Assembly: GCA_040757775.1 (NCBI GenBank)
Contig: JBFLWQ010000014.1
Span: forward strand, 1 to 64,000
Length of the DNA stretch: 64,000 nucleotides
Direction of reading: 5' to 3'
DNA from: Thermodesulfobacteriota bacterium
GTDB lineage: Bacteria; Desulfobacterota; UBA8473
Shown: in pieces, positions 53,371-63,142 of the stretch
How the letters are laid out: every line of letters starts with the position of its first letter
Position numbering within the stretch: the stretch's first letter is position 1
The notes under the pieces: model-generated
What the model was told of the DNA's origin: nothing
The model's database searches: none
What the model saw: the letters and a program-made list of their open reading frames with translations, nothing else
Translations under genes and position numbers: made by a program

Positions 53371-53563
53371 GAAAAATTTCCTTTGGAGCGAACATTAGCT
53401 GGATTTTTGGGGAACCCTTCTTAATCCGCCAGAGGCGGATAGAAAATTAACATGTTTGACCCGCCAGAGGCGGGGAGTTTGTTAATTTTCATGGAGCGAG
53501 CTTAGATGGGTCGAAAATACTGCTCCAGAGAGCGGAAAAGGGAATTTTTCAGGGCGGACTAAT
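53371..53563 (+). repeat. family A dispersed palindromic repeat, copy 4
   Basis: Opens with GAAAAATTTCCTTTGGAGCG and ends GAGCGGAAAAGGGAATTTTT, as copy 1. The inside differs: CCGCCAGAGGCGG occurs twice, and GAAAATTAACA faces TTGTTAATTTTC. The short frame of copies 1 and 2 is not preserved here. It separates the DUF2723 pair from the glycosyltransferase operon. Confidence 0.8.
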
Positions 53564-53576
53564 TAAAGGAAACTCT

Positions 53577-54530
53577 ATGTATAAAGATAAAAAAATCGGC
53601 GTTGTCGTTCCTGCATATAACGAAGAGTTAATGATTAAGAAGGCACTCTTGTCCATCCCGGAACTTGTGGACATAGTTATAGTTGTGGATGATTGCAGCT
53701 TAGACCGAACGTCTGAGCTCGTGGAAGAATGTCAAAAAACATATGGCAGGATTATATTTATTCAGCATGACAAAAATCAGGGGGTTGGGGGAACTATTGT
53801 AACAGGGTATAAAAGGGCTATAGAGAAAGGGATTGACGTGGTGGTGGTAATGGCAGGGGATGGTCAGATGGACCCTCATGACCTGATCAGAGTGATAGAG
53901 CCAGTAGCAAATGGTGAAGTTGATTATGCCAAAGGGAATAGACTATTCAGAGGAGAATCCTGGGAATTAATCCCTCACTACAGGTATATAGGGAATTCTT
54001 TTTTATCGCTATTGACCAAGATTGCATCAGGATACTGGCATATCGCCGACTCTCAATGCGGTTATACAGCGGTCTCTCTCACGGCTTTAAAAAGGATAAA
54101 CCTGGACTCAATATACAAACGATATGGTATGCCTAACGATATGTTGGTCAAATTGAACATACACGATTTCAAAGTAAGGGATATCTCAGTAAAACCGGTT
54201 TATAACCAGGGAGAAAAATCAAACATTAAACTGTGGAGAGTTATCCCCACTATATCCTGGTTATTGACAAAGGGGTTCTTCAGGAGGATTTTTGAAAAAT
54301 ACGTTATAAGAGATTTTCATCCCCTTGTATTCTTTTATCTATTTGGAATTCTGTTCTTTCTAGTCGGTTCTGGTTTAGGTATATTTACTCTGATTATCGA
54401 CCAACTGAAGCTTTTTGAGATAGGATACGGCTGGATGATTCTGGGGGGTATGCTGTTTATGTCCGGGATACAACTCATCCTCTTTGCTATGTGGTTTGAT
54501 ATGGACAACAACAAAGACCTAAAAGGGTAG
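53577..54530 (+). CDS. family 2 glycosyltransferase with C-terminal membrane segments
   Basis: A 317-residue GT-A glycosyltransferase similar to dolichol/polyprenyl-phosphate sugar synthases. VVPAYNEE and the nucleotide-binding IVIVVDDCSLDRT (Asp38, Asp39) are followed by the DXD-type GDGQMDP near residue 97. Two transmembrane helices end the protein (about 242-305), as in the membrane-tethered subclass. It would charge a polyprenyl phosphate with a sugar for the GT-C-like proteins around it. It heads a closely spaced run of eight plus-strand genes. Confidence 0.87.
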   Translation: MYKDKKIGVVVPAYNEELMIKKALLSIPELVDIVIVVDDCSLDRTSELVEECQKTYGRIIFIQHDKNQGVGGTIVTGYKRAIEKGIDVVVVMAGDGQMDPHDLIRVIEPVANGEVDYAKGNRLFRGESWELIPHYRYIGNSFLSLLTKIASGYWHIADSQCGYTAVSLTALKRINLDSIYKRYGMPNDMLVKLNIHDFKVRDISVKPVYNQGEKSNIKLWRVIPTISWLLTKGFFRRIFEKYVIRDFHPLVFFYLFGILFFLVGSGLGIFTLIIDQLKLFEIGYGWMILGGMLFMSGIQLILFAMWFDMDNNKDLKG

Positions 54531-54538
54531 AAATTCAC

Positions 54539-56491
54539 ATGGAACAGGTAAAATTGTGGTACATGCCGCACAATTTATATAAGATATTTTTTATTATAGT
54601 CATTTTCTGGATATTCTCATGGAGTATTAATGGAATCCGGTTTTCCTATGATTCATGGAGCCATCTGTCCATTGGAAGGTATATCATTGACAATCTAACC
54701 ATACCGAAAACCTTTGTTTTTTCTTACTCCCTCCCACAGAAGGAATGGATAGACTATGAATGGCTTTTTCAGGTTATATTCTATCAGGTATTCCGCATTT
54801 TTTCCTATAAGGGTGCTCTTGTCTTTGGGGCTTTGCTTATTACAGCAACTTTTCTTCTTGTATGTCTACATCGTTCGTTTAGGGGGAAAACTTCGGGGAA
54901 AAACTTCGAAGATTGGTATGATTTACAGGATTACCTTAACAAAAGGGTTATCATCCATTTTATGGTTATCATGGTAGCCTTTCTGGTTATTGAATCCAGA
55001 TTAACCCTTCGTCCCCACCTCTTTGAATATCTATTTCTGGCATCATTTCTCATTATCCTGTTCAAGTACAATGCCAGTAAAAAGAGTTTCATAATGCTCC
55101 CCCTCATTCAGATTCTCTGGATCAATATACATGGGAGCGCTATTTTAGGACCCTCGATAATTCTAGCCTACTTAACAGGGAAAACGATAGATAATTCTAT
55201 TGCTGCCGATCAAGAAGGCAGGGGTTGGAATAACTTGGGGGGCTTATTTATGCTCTTTCTATTGGTCTCGATATCGACAATTGTTAACCCATATACGTAC
55301 AAAATTTTTCAGGTTCCTTACGAATCGGTGGTCTTCTATTTAAAGAATCCGGATATTCAACCTCTATTTGCGGAAAGGCAAAACATATTTGTTACCAGTT
55401 CTTTTATTGAGATACTCCCTTGCATAATCCTGCTCTTTGTGAGCGGGTACTCCTTTCTAACGCTGAGGAAAGAACAGAGGCTTTCGGATTTGTTGGTCTA
55501 CTTTCTTTTTGTCTCACTCCTGTTAGGGGGAAAAAGATTTATGGGAGAGTTCGTCATAGCAAGCTCATTTTTTTCTCTTGAAAATATGAAACGATATGAA
55601 GACAAAAAAGCTGCTGAGAAAACCGGAAGAGCACTTTCCAAATCTCCTGTGACAAGCGTTATAAAACTGCTTCCATCTGTCCTCTTTTTTTCCCTGCTCT
55701 TTGTCCCAAATATTCATTCAGAATGGAATATGAAAAGCGACCGGTTTCCTCTCCCGGTAAAGGCAGAGGAGTTTATAGAACAGACAAACCTGAAGGGGAA
55801 TTTGTTAAACTCATTAGAAATAGGGGGTTACCTGATATGGAGAACCTTCCCTGAAAGGCAGGTCTTCTACTGCGACGCTCAGGGCTTCTCTGACCTTTTA
55901 CCTGCATTTATCAGGGCACATATCGATCCCAGTTCATTGAATGCTTTGGAGCAAAGATATGGTTTTAACTATGCCCTGGTAGCCATTAAGGATCGCTTCG
56001 ATAAGTATCTCAGTGAAGAGAAAGGCTGGTACCTCGTTTACTGGGACAATAGTTTTTTGCTTTACGTTAAAAAAGATGGCATAAATGATGGTGTTATTAA
56101 AAAGTTTGGGTATAATTGGATCAGACCAAAACCAAATCTTTCATACCTTGACGGCTATTTAAAAACCCCTGATAGGCTATCTATGGTGATAAAGGAATTC
56201 CAAAGGGCACTGATCTTTAATCCTGATTTTAAGGAAGGATACTCTTCACTGGGTTATATCTATCTGAAGTTGGGAGACCTGGAACCGTCTCTTAAAAACT
56301 ATCTCTCTTTGCTTTCTATTGACCCTCAAAATATTTCGGCACTGACCAATATCGGAGTGATAAAAGCCAGGCAGGGGAGGTTAAAGGAAGCTATTGAATA
56401 CTGGAAAAAGGCTATTGAAATAGACAGCAAAAATGTCACTGCTATCCAAAACATACAGAGAGCAAAACAAACACTGAGCGATAAATTATAA
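54539..56491 (+). CDS. GT-C-like membrane protein with C-terminal TPRs
   Basis: A 650-residue protein. The N-terminal loop FSYDSWSHLSIGRYIIDN followed by QKEWIDYEWLFQVIF is the pattern of a large family of membrane proteins (D-x-WxH...W-x-EW) thought to be GT-C glycosyltransferases. About ten transmembrane segments reach to residue 400. A periplasmic domain then leads to two or three TPRs (about 555-645: FKEGYSSLGYIYLKLGDLEP, ISALTNIGVIKARQGRLKEA). It starts 8 bp after the GT2 gene. The acceptor is unknown. Confidence 0.72.
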   Translation: MEQVKLWYMPHNLYKIFFIIVIFWIFSWSINGIRFSYDSWSHLSIGRYIIDNLTIPKTFVFSYSLPQKEWIDYEWLFQVIFYQVFRIFSYKGALVFGALLITATFLLVCLHRSFRGKTSGKNFEDWYDLQDYLNKRVIIHFMVIMVAFLVIESRLTLRPHLFEYLFLASFLIILFKYNASKKSFIMLPLIQILWINIHGSAILGPSIILAYLTGKTIDNSIAADQEGRGWNNLGGLFMLFLLVSISTIVNPYTYKIFQVPYESVVFYLKNPDIQPLFAERQNIFVTSSFIEILPCIILLFVSGYSFLTLRKEQRLSDLLVYFLFVSLLLGGKRFMGEFVIASSFFSLENMKRYEDKKAAEKTGRALSKSPVTSVIKLLPSVLFFSLLFVPNIHSEWNMKSDRFPLPVKAEEFIEQTNLKGNLLNSLEIGGYLIWRTFPERQVFYCDAQGFSDLLPAFIRAHIDPSSLNALEQRYGFNYALVAIKDRFDKYLSEEKGWYLVYWDNSFLLYVKKDGINDGVIKKFGYNWIRPKPNLSYLDGYLKTPDRLSMVIKEFQRALIFNPDFKEGYSSLGYIYLKLGDLEPSLKNYLSLLSIDPQNISALTNIGVIKARQGRLKEAIEYWKKAIEIDSKNVTAIQNIQRAKQTLSDKL

Positions 56492-56493
56492 CT

Positions 56494-57906
56494 ATGAAAG
56501 TACTATTAATTTCACCACCTGCATTTAACACCATTCGGGGGGACTCGTCGGACATCTTTGAAGAGGAAAGCGGCATTTATCCTCCGTTAGGATTAATGTA
56601 TGTAGTTGCTTATCTCAAAGTACATACTGACCATTCTGTAGAAATTCTGGATACTCAGGCAAATGGTTTGACTTACCCAGAGATAGAAAAGGAGATAAGG
56701 CGAATATTACCGGATATTGTTGGTATAACTACTCTCACATTTACCCTGATTGATGTCATTAACATAGCAAAAATGGTAAGAAGAATTGATAGCAATATCC
56801 ACATCTGTTTGGGTGGACCTCATGTCTACATCTATCCCGATGAGACTATCCGATTTCCCTTTGTTGATTCCCTGGTTCTGGGGGAAGGTGAGATAGCATT
56901 TGCAGAACTGACTGACTCTTTGGCAAAACATATCCCCCTGGATAAGGTAAAAGGGATTGTGTTTAAAAATGGGGGAGAGATTATTCATACAGAATCCAGA
57001 GAATTTAACACAAATCTGGACTCCCTTCCTTTTCCAGAACGAGGGATGACCCCCTATAAGAGTTATAGTTCTGTTTTGTCTAAAGAGTCATTAATGACCA
57101 CCATGATGACCAGCCGGGGCTGTCCATTTTCATGCATATACTGCCATAGACCCCATATGGGAAAGAAGTACAGGTACAGATCCGCTGTCAATGTTGTGAA
57201 TGAGATGGAAGAGTGTGCAAATATGGGTATAAGGGGATTTATGATCTTTGATGATATATTTACTTTAAACAGAGACAGGGTATTTGATGTATGTAACGAG
57301 ATTATTAACCGTAGATTGAATATAAGCTGGGACATAAGGTCGAGGGTAAATACTGTTGATTATGAGATGCTTAAACAGTTGAAAAAGGCAGGCTGCAAAA
57401 GGATATCCTATGGCATTGAAGCGGGTACAGACAAGGTACTGAAAGCATTAAAAAAAGGGACTACTTTGAAACAGGCAGAAGAAGCAATAAAGATGACAAA
57501 GAAGCTGGGGATAGCTACTTTAGCGGACTTTATGATCGGTTCTCCTGAAGAGGAGCGGGAGGACATAATCAAGACTATTGACTTTGCTCTGAGGCTTAAG
57601 CCCGACTTTGCACAGTTTACAATAACGACCCCTTACCCTGCTACTGAACTCTATAGATTGGGGTTAGAAGACGGATTAATAAAGGATGACTATTGGAAGG
57701 GATTTGCGGAAGAGCCTGACCGTGGTTTCGAGACCCCTGCCTGGGAAGAAAACCTTTCCAGGAAAGAACTATTTGGATTGCTACTGCTTGCTTACAAAAG
57801 ATTTTATCTCCGCCCAGGTTATATTATGAAGAGTTTAATTAAGGTTCGGTCGTTCAAGGAACTCAAAAAAAAGATGAAAGCCGGGTTAAAAGTCTTTAAA
57901 ATTTAG
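56494..57906 (+). CDS. B12-binding-domain radical SAM enzyme (first of three)
   Basis: A 470-residue enzyme of the cobalamin-dependent (class B/BchE-like) type. Residues 1-150 form the Rossmann-like B12 domain with SPPAFNTIRG and LGGPHVYIYPDE, but the DxHxxG ligand motif reads DTQANG, without histidine, as in many family members. The SAM cluster is Cys210, Cys214, Cys217 (RGCPFSCIYC). GIEAGTDKVLKALKKGT and DFMIGSPEE are typical of the barrel. Methylation at an unactivated carbon or a ring-forming step is possible. It begins 2 bp after the TPR gene and is 18 bp from the next radical SAM gene. Confidence 0.88.
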   Translation: MKVLLISPPAFNTIRGDSSDIFEEESGIYPPLGLMYVVAYLKVHTDHSVEILDTQANGLTYPEIEKEIRRILPDIVGITTLTFTLIDVINIAKMVRRIDSNIHICLGGPHVYIYPDETIRFPFVDSLVLGEGEIAFAELTDSLAKHIPLDKVKGIVFKNGGEIIHTESREFNTNLDSLPFPERGMTPYKSYSSVLSKESLMTTMMTSRGCPFSCIYCHRPHMGKKYRYRSAVNVVNEMEECANMGIRGFMIFDDIFTLNRDRVFDVCNEIINRRLNISWDIRSRVNTVDYEMLKQLKKAGCKRISYGIEAGTDKVLKALKKGTTLKQAEEAIKMTKKLGIATLADFMIGSPEEEREDIIKTIDFALRLKPDFAQFTITTPYPATELYRLGLEDGLIKDDYWKGFAEEPDRGFETPAWEENLSRKELFGLLLLAYKRFYLRPGYIMKSLIKVRSFKELKKKMKAGLKVFKI

Positions 57907-57924
57907 GAAGGGGACGGTTAACCG

Positions 57925-59346
57925 ATGAGAGTAGTTTTAATAAATGCACCTTATTTAGATATATATGGTTCAATAAACGTTGGAAGGAATCATGGTTTTT
58001 CACTTGGACTGGGATATATAGCCTCAGTTCTCCGCGATGCTGGAAATGAGGTTTATCTGTTAGACCCTGAGCCGTTACAGATGGACCATAAAGACATAAA
58101 AAATTACCTCATCGAAAAAGACCCACAGCTCGTGGGCATATCCTGTGCTACCCCTAACTTTAAGGGCGCCTGTCAAATAGCACAGCTCATAAAAAGAGAG
58201 ATGGGGATTGCTGTGGTTCTTGGAGGGGTACATGCTTCCGGAGTACCGATGGAGATAATGGAAAACTATCCGGAGTTTGATATTGTAGTCGTAGGAGAAG
58301 GGGAAAAGACAATGGTTGAACTGTCCCAGGAACTTGATAAACCTAAACCCCATTTAGAAAGTGTTCTTGGTATCGTATACAGGGATAATGGAACTGTAAA
58401 GAGAACTTTACCACGCCCTTTAATTGAAGACGTGGACAGTATACCCTTTCCTGCCCGGGATCTGGTAGACCTGTCTAGATATCGATCTCAGGTACACTTA
58501 GACCGGGGAAAGAGGTTTGCAACCATGCTTACAAGTCGTGGATGCCCGGCACGGTGTACCTACTGCGCCACCAAATTGACTATGGGAAGAGGCTTCCGTG
58601 CTCATAGCCCTGAATACGTAATATCAGAGATAGAGCACCTTATTACTGCATATGGCATAGAACATTTTGTGTTTGTAGATGACACCTTTACCATTAATAA
58701 GAAAAGAGTAGAAAAGATATGCAGGATGATAATAAAAAGGAATTATAACATTATCTGGTACTGTTTTGCCCGTGTAAATACAGTTTCAAGAGACTTGCTT
58801 CTGCTTATGAAAGAAGCCGGGTGTTTTAGCCTGCTATATGGAGTGGAGTCAGCTAACGATAAAATATTAAAAAATATCAAGAAAGGGGCAAATGCTGATC
58901 AGGCAAGAAATGCACTAAAGATCAGTAACGAACTTGGATTTAAGACCCTTGCTGCGTTTTTGATTGGCAGCCCTGGAGATACTAAAGAAACAGTCGAAGA
59001 AAACATCAAATTTGCTATAGAGTTAAATCCTGTGATAGCTTCATTTAATCGCATTACTCCATTTCCTGGAACTGAGCTATATGAAACCCATTACAAGCCC
59101 AGATACGGAAACGTTACAGTTTGGGACGATTTTTTCCCAAAAGGCATTAACCCGATACTTGTCTCAGAAAACCTGAGTAAATCAGATTTACAGAAGTTAA
59201 CTGTAAAGGCATATCTCCGCTTTTACCTTCGCCCTAAACAGATAATACGGATCCTATTTAATCTTGGTTCCTTTTCTGAATTTATGGCATATGTTCGAGG
59301 GGCGTTTGGCTTGTTCAGGCGCATTTGGGAATGGAAACGAGCATAG
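57925..59346 (+). CDS. B12-binding-domain radical SAM enzyme (second of three)
   Basis: A 473-residue paralogue. The B12 domain (about 1-140) has LGGVHASGVPMEIMENYP and VVGEGEKTM; the ligand position reads DPEPLQ, without the DxHxxG histidine. The SAM cluster is Cys207, Cys211, Cys214 (RGCPARCTYC). GVESANDKILKNIKKGA and AFLIGSPGD follow. Differences at the substrate side of the barrel from the first copy suggest a separate reaction, possibly the next step in the same pathway. Same operon. Confidence 0.88.
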   Translation: MRVVLINAPYLDIYGSINVGRNHGFSLGLGYIASVLRDAGNEVYLLDPEPLQMDHKDIKNYLIEKDPQLVGISCATPNFKGACQIAQLIKREMGIAVVLGGVHASGVPMEIMENYPEFDIVVVGEGEKTMVELSQELDKPKPHLESVLGIVYRDNGTVKRTLPRPLIEDVDSIPFPARDLVDLSRYRSQVHLDRGKRFATMLTSRGCPARCTYCATKLTMGRGFRAHSPEYVISEIEHLITAYGIEHFVFVDDTFTINKKRVEKICRMIIKRNYNIIWYCFARVNTVSRDLLLLMKEAGCFSLLYGVESANDKILKNIKKGANADQARNALKISNELGFKTLAAFLIGSPGDTKETVEENIKFAIELNPVIASFNRITPFPGTELYETHYKPRYGNVTVWDDFFPKGINPILVSENLSKSDLQKLTVKAYLRFYLRPKQIIRILFNLGSFSEFMAYVRGAFGLFRRIWEWKRA

Positions 59347-59394
59347 AGGGGGAAAACTGAAAATTCAGAGGATAGGATAGGAAAAAAGACACCT

Positions 59395-60783
59395 ATGGAG
59401 AAGGCATTGCTTATACATGTTGGACAAGAGGATTTTAGCTATACACTGGCCAGTAAACGGGATTACGCATTTAAGCGAGAGGTACAGATAGGGTTTGCTT
59501 ATTTAGCCGCTGCCCTGGCACAGCATCAGGTTGATGTTGAGATACTCGACTTGACTCTCAACGACTGCACCTTTGATCATCTCATGGCTAAAGTAAATGA
59601 GGAATGCCCTGTTTTCATTGGTTTTTATGCTGCCACGACTATCAAAGAACGAGTAATAGATTTTGTTCGTTTCCTGGTAAAAAACTTGTCAGACAAAAAA
59701 ATCCTCATTGGCGGCCCGGATATCTTTAATGTTGATGACTACCTGACCGCTGGTGCAGATGCCTTTTGCATAGGTGAAGGAGAGAGGACCATTATCGAAC
59801 TGTTAGAATATTGCCGTGGACAGCGAGAGCTGGACAGCATAAAAGGTCTTGCTTACTGTCAAGATGGTCAGATTATTCACACTCCTCCCCGGAAGTTGAT
59901 TGAAGACCTTAATGAACTGCCTATACCTGCATGGGATAAGTATGATTTGAACTGCTACTACGATTTCCATGTTTTTGATATGAAAACTCCCTATACCTCA
60001 ATCATGGCTTCCCGGGGATGTCCTTTTAACTGTACTTACTGTGTTTCACATAAGATTTGGGGAAATAAGCTCCGTTATCGCTCTCCAGAGCATGTTATGA
60101 ATGAAATAGACTATCTCGTCAAGGAAAAAGGTGTACGATATATCACTTTTCAAGATGACATCTGGGGATGGAACAATGACGAATGGGCGCGTAGTATTTG
60201 CTTGAGCCTTATAGACCGCAAGTATGATCTCAAGTGGCGTTGTATCCTCCATCCATTCAGTTTCAAGGGAAGCCGGAAAGATATTTTGCCCTTGATGCGA
60301 CAGGCAGGCTGCACTTCTATTACTACCGGGCTTCAGTCTGCATCGGCAAGGATTCTCAAGAATATAAATCGCAGCCCCAAAGAACCCGAATCACTTGCTA
60401 ACTTAATCGGGATTGCCAAGAGGTTAGGCATCAACAACAACACAGCTTTCATTTTTGGGCTGCCAGGCGATACAGAAGAAAGCATAGAAGAGTCAATCCG
60501 TTATGCGATTAAGGTTAGACCGACTTTTGCCGCTTTTTACACCCTTTCAGTACTACCAGGCTCTGCTATTTGGTCTATGGAACAACATGGACATTTTTCA
60601 AGATTGCCACCGGAATTCCTGGAACGAAAATGCAGGGAAGCAGCCAGGCGTTTTTACACTAATCCTCGTATCTTATGGCAGCTTTTCTGCTCAGTTATTC
60701 GCACAAATCCTAAATGGTTTCTAAAAGCCATGAACAGAATGAGCTACTTGACACAATTTGCAGGCCTTTCCAGACAGAGGTAG
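59395..60783 (+). CDS. B12-binding-domain radical SAM enzyme (third of three)
   Basis: A 462-residue paralogue, more diverged. The B12 domain includes IGGPDIFNVDDYLTAGAD and IGEGERTI, and again lacks DxHxxG. The SAM cluster is Cys209, Cys213, Cys216 (RGCPFNCTYC). QSASARILKNINRSP and AFIFGLPGDTEES are the later signatures. The first 20 residues differ from the others (HVGQEDFSYTLASKRDYAFK). It is followed 15 bp on by the flippase-like gene. Confidence 0.87.
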   Translation: MEKALLIHVGQEDFSYTLASKRDYAFKREVQIGFAYLAAALAQHQVDVEILDLTLNDCTFDHLMAKVNEECPVFIGFYAATTIKERVIDFVRFLVKNLSDKKILIGGPDIFNVDDYLTAGADAFCIGEGERTIIELLEYCRGQRELDSIKGLAYCQDGQIIHTPPRKLIEDLNELPIPAWDKYDLNCYYDFHVFDMKTPYTSIMASRGCPFNCTYCVSHKIWGNKLRYRSPEHVMNEIDYLVKEKGVRYITFQDDIWGWNNDEWARSICLSLIDRKYDLKWRCILHPFSFKGSRKDILPLMRQAGCTSITTGLQSASARILKNINRSPKEPESLANLIGIAKRLGINNNTAFIFGLPGDTEESIEESIRYAIKVRPTFAAFYTLSVLPGSAIWSMEQHGHFSRLPPEFLERKCREAARRFYTNPRILWQLFCSVIRTNPKWFLKAMNRMSYLTQFAGLSRQR

Positions 60784-60798
60784 AAAGGATGGAAGGAA

Positions 60799-61746
60799 TT
60801 GACAATAAAAGGGTTACTTCAAAACAAAGGCATAGTAAGGTTAATAGGTGCCCTTATATTTATTGTTATCCTTACCAGAATAGATTTTTCTAAAATCATA
60901 GAGGCATTTCTCATCACAAACCTTTTCTATTACTTGGGAGGGCTGGCATTAACATTACCGGTTGTTGGATTAAGTGCAATAAGGTGGCAAAAGATTCTGA
61001 GCATCCTGAACATAAAGTACAGCCTGAAAGACTGTTTTGCAGTTTATTCCATAGGGTTATATATAGGGTTACTAACCCCTGGGAAATTGGGAGATTTCAT
61101 TAAAGTGCTCTATCTGGCTAAGGAAAAGTTCTCTGTCCGAAGGTCGCTTATAAGTGTAGCTGGAGATAAGGTTTTCGACTTTATTGCTCTACTGGTATTT
61201 GGGATAGCAGGTATGGCTGTTTTTTTTAAAGATTCCTTAAACTCATTATTCTATTTAACTTTATCAATGCTGATAGCTGGTATGGTTTTATATATCACCT
61301 GCTGCCGAAAGAGAGGCAGCACTCTATTGGCAAGGATAACCGATAGCCTGGTTCCAGAGAAGTACAAAGACAGTATTAAGGTAAACAATCTATTGGATGA
61401 TCTTAGATTATTTAAAGGAAGAGATGCAATATGGCTCTCTGTATTAACCCTGACAAGATGGTCAATCTTTTTTATCCTTAGTTATATCCTGGTACTGTCC
61501 CTTGATATAGATATATCATTTTTAAATGCAACAATTAGCATAGCAGTAGCTTCTATAGCAGCAGTACTCCCTATATCAATTGCAGGTATCGGGACGAGAG
61601 ATGCAGCTTTAATACTAATGTTTTCTGAACTGGGATTAAGCGCAGAAAAGGCTGTAGCCTTTTCTCTCCTTCATTTGTCTATATCCGTTCTAATGGTTAT
61701 AATAGGATTTGTATTCTGGATGCAAAGACCTTTAAAGGCTGATTAG
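60799..61746 (+). CDS. LPG-synthase-TM/AglD-like flippase-type membrane protein
   Basis: A 315-residue protein with about eight hydrophobic segments of the lysylphosphatidylglycerol synthase transmembrane family (UPF0104/AglD-like). LLTPGKLGDFIKVLYLAK near residue 92 is the family signature (PgrxGE-type loop), and IAGIGTRDAALILMF a second one. Members without the catalytic domain are often beside glycosyltransferases and are thought to move or anchor lipid-linked intermediates. The start is TTG at 60799 behind GGAAGGA. It fits a role in translocating the product of this cluster. Confidence 0.8.
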   Translation: MTIKGLLQNKGIVRLIGALIFIVILTRIDFSKIIEAFLITNLFYYLGGLALTLPVVGLSAIRWQKILSILNIKYSLKDCFAVYSIGLYIGLLTPGKLGDFIKVLYLAKEKFSVRRSLISVAGDKVFDFIALLVFGIAGMAVFFKDSLNSLFYLTLSMLIAGMVLYITCCRKRGSTLLARITDSLVPEKYKDSIKVNNLLDDLRLFKGRDAIWLSVLTLTRWSIFFILSYILVLSLDIDISFLNATISIAVASIAAVLPISIAGIGTRDAALILMFSELGLSAEKAVAFSLLHLSISVLMVIIGFVFWMQRPLKAD

Positions 61747-61792
61747 TCTACCCTGAAACGTGAAGAAGTATCTATTGGAGCAAATAAAACTG

Positions 61793-63127
61793 ATGGACAT
61801 CTTTGAGGCAATTCTGAAAAGAAGAAGCATCAGAAAGTACATGGACAAGGATATACCTGACGAGATTCTTGAAAAGATACTGGAGGCAGGTACATGGGCG
61901 CCTTCATCCTGCAACGAACAGTTGTGGAACTTTATTGTTGTTAAGAGTAAGGAGACAAGGGAAAGACTGGTGAGTGAAGCCGGTAGTTCCTCTCTGATAC
62001 TAAAGGCACCGTTACTGGTGGTAAATACCTATCATAACCAGAACTTAAAAGAGGCTTATACCTCTATGGCAGTTGCCATACAAAACACCTTTCTGACAGC
62101 ATTTGCTCTGGGTCTGGGTTCCCTGTGGCTGGATAGTATTGGTAAAGAACGGGTAGTTAAGGATATACTGGCTATTCCGGATGACCAGGTCATCGTCTGT
62201 TTCAGCCTTTTCGGTTACCCTAAAAAGACTATACTGAATCCTCCTCCAAGAAAACCGCTGGATAAGGTAGTACACAGAGAATCCTTTTTTCAAAAACAGC
62301 AAAACACCTTTTACCATGATCCAAATAAATGGACTATTGAAAGCATAAGGGAATACCAACGATTTTTCTGTCGAAAAACTGAATTGGGACATCCTGTAGA
62401 TGTGGTAAACAGACATGAAAAAGCCTTTATTGAGAAGCTGTTAAGTGGTGTTTCAGATGCCATCTTAGATGTCTTCTCTTATGACGGTTCATTACTGAAC
62501 CTCTTTCCTATGGAAGCCCAACTCTTTTCATTAAATCTGTCCGAACAGACGTCCATTTATACGAAGAATGCTACAGAACATGAAGTTGAACATTTGATAT
62601 ATGACGGTTCTATAGAACTTGAGAATGAGTCCATAGGCACTGCGACCTGTCTTTTCAAGCTGGAGCGTATCCCGACCGGAGATTACGGAAAACTGTTTAA
62701 AGAAATCAAACGGGTGCTAAGAGATGACGGCAGGTTTCTTATATTAACTAGAGAAAGCAGATCCCTTTACAACCTTTTTTACATGGTAATGAGCAAAATC
62801 TTCGGTGATAATGTGAAGAAGTCAGCCATATTCTCATTTTTTGGGCCTTACAAACCTCTTAACTCAAAAACTATCAAAACTGAATTGGAAAATAGCGGGT
62901 TCAAGGTTGTCGTTGAGAGGTTTTGTTTGTTCCCCCCAATTTTTGAGGATATTTTTCACCTGTTTTTACAATACAGGGCGTCTGGAGGGACAACTTTCTT
63001 ACATGCAATGGGTAGGAAAAGCTTTTTTCTTACAATCTTGAGAAAGATATTCGATCTTCAAAAGGTTAGAAGATCCAGGTCCGGTTCGTTGGCTTTGATA
63101 ACAGCGGGAAAAAATACAACGCAGTAA
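61793..63127 (+). CDS. nitroreductase-methyltransferase fusion
   Basis: The first ~175 residues are a nitroreductase-type flavoprotein: MDIFEAILKRRSIRKYMDKD, WAPSSCNEQLWNFIVVK and later SLFGYPKK. About residues 195-430 have the outline of a class I methyltransferase: the motif I position reads AILDVFSYDGSLLNLFP instead of a glycine-rich loop, and a later DGRFLILTRES matches post-motif III. The methyltransferase part therefore looks degenerate. GTG at 61760 is an alternative start; GGAG lies 12 bases before the ATG at 61793. I know no named protein with this fusion. Confidence 0.72.
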   Translation: MDIFEAILKRRSIRKYMDKDIPDEILEKILEAGTWAPSSCNEQLWNFIVVKSKETRERLVSEAGSSSLILKAPLLVVNTYHNQNLKEAYTSMAVAIQNTFLTAFALGLGSLWLDSIGKERVVKDILAIPDDQVIVCFSLFGYPKKTILNPPPRKPLDKVVHRESFFQKQQNTFYHDPNKWTIESIREYQRFFCRKTELGHPVDVVNRHEKAFIEKLLSGVSDAILDVFSYDGSLLNLFPMEAQLFSLNLSEQTSIYTKNATEHEVEHLIYDGSIELENESIGTATCLFKLERIPTGDYGKLFKEIKRVLRDDGRFLILTRESRSLYNLFYMVMSKIFGDNVKKSAIFSFFGPYKPLNSKTIKTELENSGFKVVVERFCLFPPIFEDIFHLFLQYRASGGTTFLHAMGRKSFFLTILRKIFDLQKVRRSRSGSLALITAGKNTTQ

Positions 63128-63142
63128 GTTACAGGTTTAATT

